Positions 60,601 to 64,000 of a stretch of 64,000 nt of DNA are shown here, piece after piece (the first letter of the stretch is position 1; every line of letters starts with the position of its first letter). The notes beneath the pieces were generated by a model that saw only the letters and a program-made list of their open reading frames with translations, was not told where the DNA came from and did no database searches. The translations under genes and the position numbers were made by a program. The stretch comes from Candidatus Caldatribacterium sp. (lineage in GTDB: Bacteria; Atribacterota; Atribacteria; Atribacterales; Caldatribacteriaceae): assembly GCA_025060675.1 (NCBI GenBank), contig JANXBI010000063.1, positions 1-64,000 of the forward strand. The letters run 5' to 3'.

Positions 60601-60764
60601 CACCAGAACTTCCCGTGGCTGAACGAATTCGAAACTTTGCGGAAGTTAAGCTCTGCTTTGATGAAGAAAGCGCGCGAAGGGAAGCTGCTCGATGTCTTCG
60701 TTGCGATCTCGAGAAGATTATGAAGCGGTATCAGGAGATGGCGCTTGCAGAGGAGGGAAGTTAA
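57684..60764 (+). CDS. NuoF-GltD fusion flavoprotein (Stn/Hyd-type NAD(P) oxidoreductase)
   Basis: A 1026-residue fusion starting at ATG 57684 (site GGGAGGAAA). Order: thioredoxin-like [2Fe-2S] domain (1-95, CAGAAC and CVGPC); NuoF FMN/NADH domain (about 115-400, GRGGAGFPTGLKW and GAFVCGEETALI); SLBB; [4Fe-4S] site ESCGKCTPCR at about 452; then from about 540 a GltD-type part. The latter has Fer4_20 cysteines (CQHACPLG, CGRVCHRPCEAKC), FAD loop VVGSGPAGLTCAYYL at about 638 and NAD(P) loop VVIGGGNAAMDAA at about 766. It resembles StnB plus StnA of bifurcating transhydrogenases in a single chain. It shares identical DNA tracts with hydB downstream. Confidence 0.9.
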   Translation: MISFERSQILLCAGAACISSGAFRVKEALLREMQKNGLEGEVRLVETGCVGPCNLGPLAIVYPEGVFYQKLSPEDAEEIVREHLLKGRIVERLLYQPPQEERKKFLREIAFFGKQKKIALRNCGLIDPLNIEEYIARDGYMALAKVLTEMTPDDVIEVVKRSGLRGRGGAGFPTGLKWEFTRKAKGVRKYVICNADEGDPGAFMDRSILEGDPHSVLEAMAIAGYAVGANEGYIYVRAEYPLAVERLQHAIEQAREYGLLGKDILGTDFSFDIEIRIGAGAFVCGEETALIASVEGKRGMPRPKPPFPAQQGLWGQPTVINNVETYANIPPIILNGPEWFRSIGTENSKGTKVFALAGDVVNTGLVEVPMGITLGEIVYDLGGGIRDGKRLKAVQIGGPSGGCIPVEHLNVQIDYDSLKELGAIMGSGGLIVMDEDTCMVDLARFFLEFVQDESCGKCTPCRIGTKRMLEILERIVAGEGKEGDIELLEDLAEQIKSTALCGLGQTAPNPVLSTLRYFREEYEAHIREKRCPAVVCRALFRAPCQHACPLGIDIPAYVALAKEGDYIRALEVIREDNPLPSVCGRVCHRPCEAKCRRGQLDEPVAIDDIKRFVADYARKNRIALPVVLERKRDASVAVVGSGPAGLTCAYYLARFGYDVTVFEALPIPGGMLAVGIPPYRLPREALEYDLAQIKASGVRIECNKALGRDFTLSELRQKFDAVFLGIGAWKNVPLGVLGEDLDGVVPALEFLKRVNLGEEVPKPRKAVVIGGGNAAMDAARTLLRLGAEVHVAYRRTRGEMPAIPEEIEDAEKEGVVFHFLVAPLEIVGENGKVKGVRFQRMRLGAFDRSGRRRPVPVEGAEFFLDCDLVVSAVGQKPDLTGIAEGIELDAWGNIKVDRYTLSTTLDGVFAGGDAIGQEATVVHAMALGKKAAHSIHEYLRKKKGEEAEIVVRLERPKVIEEPPVLEEIPRVCPPELPVAERIRNFAEVKLCFDEESARREAARCLRCDLEKIMKRYQEMALAEEGS
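58040..58399 (+). repeat. Gene-conversion tracts, copy A (in the NuoF-GltD gene)
   Basis: Three segments are identical to the second NuoF gene at +3548 bases: 58059-58176 (118 bp; extending back to 58040 with one mismatch), 58194-58234 (41 bp) and 58305-58399 (95 bp). Intervening and flanking sequence is clearly diverged, including at synonymous sites. Confidence 0.88.
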
Positions 60765-61225
60765 TGAGCCTCGTGTACCAGGATGTTGAGGAAATCATTG
60801 TTAGGTATCATGGGGAAGAAACTCCGTTGCTTTGTATCCTTGAGGAGATCCAGGAGAAATGGGGGTATCTTCCCCGGGACGTTCTTGGTTATGTTGCTAG
60901 GCGTCTTGGTATCCCTTCAAGTACCGTGTACGGTGTGGCTACCTTTTACGCGTTCCTTAGTACTCAACCAGTTGGGAAATACGTTATTCGGGTATGCAGG
61001 AGTACACCGTGTCACGTGAGGGGAGCGGTAAACGTCCTCGAAGCCCTGAAAAAAGAGCTTGGTATTCGGGAAGGAGAGACCACGAAAGATGGGAAATTTA
61101 CGCTTGAGGTTACAAGTTGCCTTGGTGTTTGTGGTGTAGCGCCAGCGATGATGATCAATAACGTTACCTATGGAAATCTCACTGAGGACCGGATTCGAGA
61201 AGTCCTTGCGTTTTACCGAGACTGA
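60764..61225 (+). CDS. hydC: NuoE-like [2Fe-2S] subunit, copy 2 (HydC)
   Basis: A 153-residue NuoE/HydC subunit starting at ATG 60764, overlapping the previous stop by one base, site AGGAGGGA. Cluster ligands: CRSTPCHVRGA and CLGVCGVAPAMM. It is diverged from copy 1. Followed by hydB and hydA, it fits the gamma subunit of a trimeric HydABC bifurcating hydrogenase. Confidence 0.93.
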   Translation: MSLVYQDVEEIIVRYHGEETPLLCILEEIQEKWGYLPRDVLGYVARRLGIPSSTVYGVATFYAFLSTQPVGKYVIRVCRSTPCHVRGAVNVLEALKKELGIREGETTKDGKFTLEVTSCLGVCGVAPAMMINNVTYGNLTEDRIREVLAFYRD

Positions 61226-61237
61226 GGAGGTACCTGG

Positions 61238-62884
61238 ATGCTGTACCGTGCCCATGTTCTTGTGGAAATGACAAGCACCTCCATAGCCCTGGGAGCTGCG
61301 CAGGTAAAAGAGCAGTTGGAACGCGAAATCGCTCGTTTCGGACTCCAGGGCGAGGTGAAGGTTTTAGAGACGGGGAGCTTTGGAGCTGCCGTTCCTTCTC
61401 CTTTTGTGGTTGTGTACCCAGACAATGTTGTATATGCTCCAGTGAACGTGCAACATGTTCGAAGAATCGTGGAAGAACATCTCTTGAAGGGGCGAGTTGT
61501 GAAAGAATTGCTTTTTGTTGGTGAGCGGGGACGGGAAATCGCGGCCTTCGTCCCACCATCACCGATGGCAAAAGAAAAGAGAATTGTTCTCCGGAACTGT
61601 GGTCTTATCGACCCTCTGAACATTGAAGAATACATCGCCAGAGATGGGTACATGGCCCTCGCTAAGGTGCTCACCGAAATGACCCCCGATGACGTTATCG
61701 AAGTGGTAAAACGGTCTGGTCTTCAAGGAAGGGGTGGAGCGGGATTCCCTACAGGTTTGAAGTGGGAATTCACGAGGAAGGCGGAAGGTGAGAAAAAGTA
61801 CATCGTGTGTAACGCCGATGAGGGAGAGCCGGGAACATTCAAAGACCGCCTGATTCTTGAGGGTGATCCCCATTCAGTTCTTGAAGCTATGGCCATTGCA
61901 GGGTACGCGGTGGGAGCGAACGAAGGGTATATTTATGTCCGAGCCGAATACCCACAGAGCATCAAGCACCTTGAAATGGCTATCGCCCAGGCGAAAGAGC
62001 GAGGGCTCCTTGGGGAGAGAATTCTTGGTACTTCCTTTTCCTTCGAAGTGAAGATACGCAAGGGAGCTGGAGCGTATGTGTGTGGTGAAGAAACAGCTCT
62101 CCTTGAATCTATTGAGGGAAAGCGGGGTGAACCGAGAGTAAAACCCCCTTACCCTCCTCAAAAAGGCCTTTGGGGAAGACCAACAGTTATTAACAATGTC
62201 GAGACTTTAGCTAACATTCCGCCTATCATCCTTTATGGTCCAGAATGGTTCCGAAGCATCGGTACGCCAACCTGTCCTGGAACGAAGGTGTTCACTCTTA
62301 CTGGAAACGTGAATAACCTCGGTCTCGTTGAGGTGCCTTTGGGCATTACTCTGCGGGAGCTTGTTTTTGAAATTGGCGGAGGGATCCGAGGAGGGTATGG
62401 TCTGAAACTTGTGCAGACGGGGGGTCCTTCTGGGGGAACTATGACGCCGGATCTTCTTGATGTTCCTATGGCATTCGATACTTTGCCTCGATATAACTCA
62501 GCCCTTGGTTCAGGAGCGCTCACGGTCATAGACGATAGGCACTGTATTGTCGATGTGGTGAAGAACTTTGCTGAGTTTTTCCTTCACGAATCTTGTGGGA
62601 AATGCACTCCTTGCCGTATTGGAAATAAGCGTATTGTCGATGTTCTTGAGCGCCTCACAAGAGGTTTGGGAACACCTGAGGACCTTGACAAGCTCTCATA
62701 TCTTGGCTGCCATATGAAAGCTACGGCTTTCTGCGGTCTTGGACAAGCTGCTCCTAATCCTCTTTTGCGATGTCTTGAGTTCTTCAGAGATGAGTTTGAA
62801 GCTCACGTCCGGGAAAAGCGGTGTCCTCAGGGTGTCTGTGCAATGAAACCGCAACCACAAGCTAAGAAGACTTTAAGAGTATAG
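61238..62884 (+). CDS. hydB: NuoF-type subunit of HydABC hydrogenase (HydB), with degenerate N-terminal domain
   Basis: A 548-residue NuoF homologue. Residues 1-95 keep the thioredoxin-like fold, but the [2Fe-2S] Cys are gone: MTSTSIALGA replaces CAGAACISSGA, and ETGSFGAAVPSP replaces ETGCVGPCNLGP of the upstream paralogue. FMN/NADH motifs GRGGAGFPTGLKW, GAYVCGEETALL and the [4Fe-4S] site ESCGKCTPCR are intact. The C-terminus stops at CPQGVCAMKP without the two-cluster ferredoxin extension seen in many HydB proteins. It is the NAD(H)-reacting subunit of the hydrogenase. Confidence 0.9.
   Translation: MLYRAHVLVEMTSTSIALGAAQVKEQLEREIARFGLQGEVKVLETGSFGAAVPSPFVVVYPDNVVYAPVNVQHVRRIVEEHLLKGRVVKELLFVGERGREIAAFVPPSPMAKEKRIVLRNCGLIDPLNIEEYIARDGYMALAKVLTEMTPDDVIEVVKRSGLQGRGGAGFPTGLKWEFTRKAEGEKKYIVCNADEGEPGTFKDRLILEGDPHSVLEAMAIAGYAVGANEGYIYVRAEYPQSIKHLEMAIAQAKERGLLGERILGTSFSFEVKIRKGAGAYVCGEETALLESIEGKRGEPRVKPPYPPQKGLWGRPTVINNVETLANIPPIILYGPEWFRSIGTPTCPGTKVFTLTGNVNNLGLVEVPLGITLRELVFEIGGGIRGGYGLKLVQTGGPSGGTMTPDLLDVPMAFDTLPRYNSALGSGALTVIDDRHCIVDVVKNFAEFFLHESCGKCTPCRIGNKRIVDVLERLTRGLGTPEDLDKLSYLGCHMKATAFCGLGQAAPNPLLRCLEFFRDEFEAHVREKRCPQGVCAMKPQPQAKKTLRV
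61588..61947 (+). repeat. Gene-conversion tracts, copy B (in hydB)
   Basis: Counterparts of the 58040-58399 tracts: 61607-61724, 61742-61782 and 61853-61947, identical to copy A. They are direct repeats 3548 bases apart, so homologous recombination between them could also delete or duplicate the intervening 3.5 kb. Confidence 0.88.
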
Positions 62885-62899
62885 TGGGGAGTGAAGTAC

Positions 62900-64000
62900 A
62901 TGGCGAAGGTCGTTAACGAAATTCAGGAAAAGATTCAGGCGGCATCTCTTGTGACCATTTCCGTCGATGGTCGCGAGGCGCGGGTTCCTGAGGGAGTTAC
63001 CATACTCGAGGCGTGCCGTATGGAAGGCATCCGCATTCCTACTCTTTGTTTCTTTGAAGGTTTGAGTCCCTGGGGTGGCTGTCGTATTTGTGTCGTTGAG
63101 GTTGAGGGACAGCCAAACCTTGTGGCTTCTTGCGTTACTCCGGTTCGAGAGGGCATGAAAATCTGGACATCGTCAAAGAGGGTCCGAGAAGCCCGGAGGA
63201 CTAACCTCGAGCTTCTCCTCTCGAACCATCCCCTTGATTGCCAACTCTGTGACCGTAACGGTTTTTGTGAGTTGCAGAGTCTTGCGTACCAGTTTGGAGT
63301 TCGGGAAATTCGCTTCCAAGGAGAGCGAAAAGTTCATGAGGTAGACCGAAGTAGTCCTTCGGTAAAAAGGGATCCAAACCGTTGCATCCTTTGCGGACGC
63401 TGTGTTCGTACCTGTCGGGAAGTTCAAACGGTGTGTGCGATTGACTTTGCTAACCGGGGTTTTGAGACCGTTATTAGCCCCTCTCTTGGTTTACCTCTTG
63501 GAGAAAGCGTGTGCGTCAATTGTGGTCAGTGCATTCTTGCCTGTCCAACGGGGGCGCTTTCTGAAGTAAGTCATGTCGAAATGGTTTGGGAAGCCATCCA
63601 CGACCCACAAAAATTCGTTATCCTACAGACTGCTCCTGCCATTCGGGTAAGCATCGGTGAACCCTTTGGTCTTCCCCCTGGAACCATCACCACAGGAAAG
63701 ATGGTTGCGGCCTTTCGCCGGCTTGGATTCGATCGAGTTTTCGACACGAATTTCGCCGCTGATCTTACTATTATCGAAGAAGGACACGAATTTATTTCTC
63801 GTCTGAAACAAGGTGGGAAGCTTCCTCTGATTACTTCTTGCAGTCCTGGGTGGATTAAATTTATGGAACACTTCTATCCTGAGCTTATGGAGAATGTCTC
63901 AACTTGTAAGTCGCCACAACAGATGTTTGGTGCAGTGGCCAAGACATACTACGCCCAAAAGCTTGGTGTTGACCCAAAGGATATGGTTGTTGTTTCCATT
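62900..64000 (+). CDS. hydA: [FeFe]-hydrogenase catalytic subunit HydA (partial, runs off window)
   Basis: 367 codons are visible from ATG 62900 (site GGGGAGTG); the gene continues beyond the edge. Domains in order: plant-type [2Fe-2S] (PTLCFFEGLSPWGGCRICVVEV), His-Cys3 [4Fe-4S] (NHPLDCQLCDRNGFCELQ), and two [4Fe-4S] sites (CILCGRCVRTC and CVNCGQCILACPTGA). The start of the H domain follows. The first H-cluster motif reads TSCSPGW (312-318), with Ser315 where TSCCPxW enzymes have the proton-relay Cys. This is an M3-type subunit; with HydB and HydC it should couple H2 to ferredoxin and NAD. The L2 and L3 motifs are outside the window. Confidence 0.95.
   Translation, partial: MAKVVNEIQEKIQAASLVTISVDGREARVPEGVTILEACRMEGIRIPTLCFFEGLSPWGGCRICVVEVEGQPNLVASCVTPVREGMKIWTSSKRVREARRTNLELLLSNHPLDCQLCDRNGFCELQSLAYQFGVREIRFQGERKVHEVDRSSPSVKRDPNRCILCGRCVRTCREVQTVCAIDFANRGFETVISPSLGLPLGESVCVNCGQCILACPTGALSEVSHVEMVWEAIHDPQKFVILQTAPAIRVSIGEPFGLPPGTITTGKMVAAFRRLGFDRVFDTNFAADLTIIEEGHEFISRLKQGGKLPLITSCSPGWIKFMEHFYPELMENVSTCKSPQQMFGAVAKTYYAQKLGVDPKDMVVVSI

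Noticed and set aside
1..64000. CRISPR arrays, insertion sequences, prophage or integrative elements
   Set aside because: No direct-repeat arrays, transposase or integrase reading frames, or terminal inverted repeats were seen; the only long direct repeats are the hydB gene-conversion tracts.

Overview
The window looks like a contiguous chromosomal segment of an anaerobic, probably thermophilic, sugar-fermenting bacterium. It carries [FeFe]-hydrogenase genes (hydG at 4.9-6.4 kb; a HydABC-type cluster from 56.3 kb to the right edge), a flavodiiron protein with ferritin, TRAP and BMP-type ABC uptake systems, two ADP-glucose pyrophosphorylase paralogues, a GH57 glucanase, and an HspR-type heat-shock operon. 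GTG and TTG starts are frequent. My best taxonomic guess is Atribacterota (Caldatribacterium-like), with Thermotogota or another deep-branching anaerobe as alternatives; this is inference from gene content only. I see no CRISPR array, insertion sequence, prophage or integrase. No stretch longer than 300 bases lacks a gene; the largest gaps are 401-636 and 15411-15665.

Layout. 1-400: end of tuf, rpmG and tRNA-Trp; secE-nusG, which usually follow, are absent. 637-2359: flavodiiron protein and ferritin. 2373-3411 (minus): thioesterase and SGNH hydrolase. 3473-4618: radical SAM/helix-hairpin-helix protein. 4582-6382 (minus): a small unknown gene and hydG, which has a structured leader that looks like an unclassified riboswitch or attenuator. 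6536-8639: NarL-type two-component system transcribed divergently from hydG. 8671-10446 (minus): sodium:solute symporter with its small partner. 10551-15284: BMP-type ABC transporter. 15334-15410 (minus): tRNA-Arg.

15666-27621 appears to be one carbohydrate regulon in two transcription units. The first holds a split transketolase, a LarA-type nickel-pincer epimerase and a DUF1576 membrane protein. The second holds a short-chain dehydrogenase, DctPQM TRAP transporter, FGGY kinase, SorC-type regulator, RpiB isomerase and HAD phosphatase. Both units start from good sigma-70 promoters with the same operator-like sequence just downstream of the -10 box. The gene set suggests uptake and epimerisation/oxidation of a sugar acid or polyol, then phosphorylation, isomerisation and entry into the pentose phosphate pathway.

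27634-51781 is a long, tightly packed, same-strand run: citramalate synthase, a degenerate phosphoglucose-isomerase-like protein, PHP phosphoesterase, folD, metallophosphoesterase, GH57, glgC, a secreted DUF4384/Ig-like protein, hsp20-lon, M42 peptidase, galT, a second glgC, a small membrane protein, parvulin, tldD-tldE, ileS, a LysM/M23 peptidase and an HD-domain protein. 51888-56167 is the heat-shock operon hsp20-dnaJ-hspR-clpC behind a perfect-consensus promoter. 56260-64000 holds two related NuoE/NuoF modules in tandem. The first ends in a NuoF-GltD fusion resembling Stn-type bifurcating transhydrogenases. The second is HydC-HydB-HydA, cut by the window edge. The two NuoF genes share perfectly identical tracts of up to 118 bp, a sign of gene conversion.
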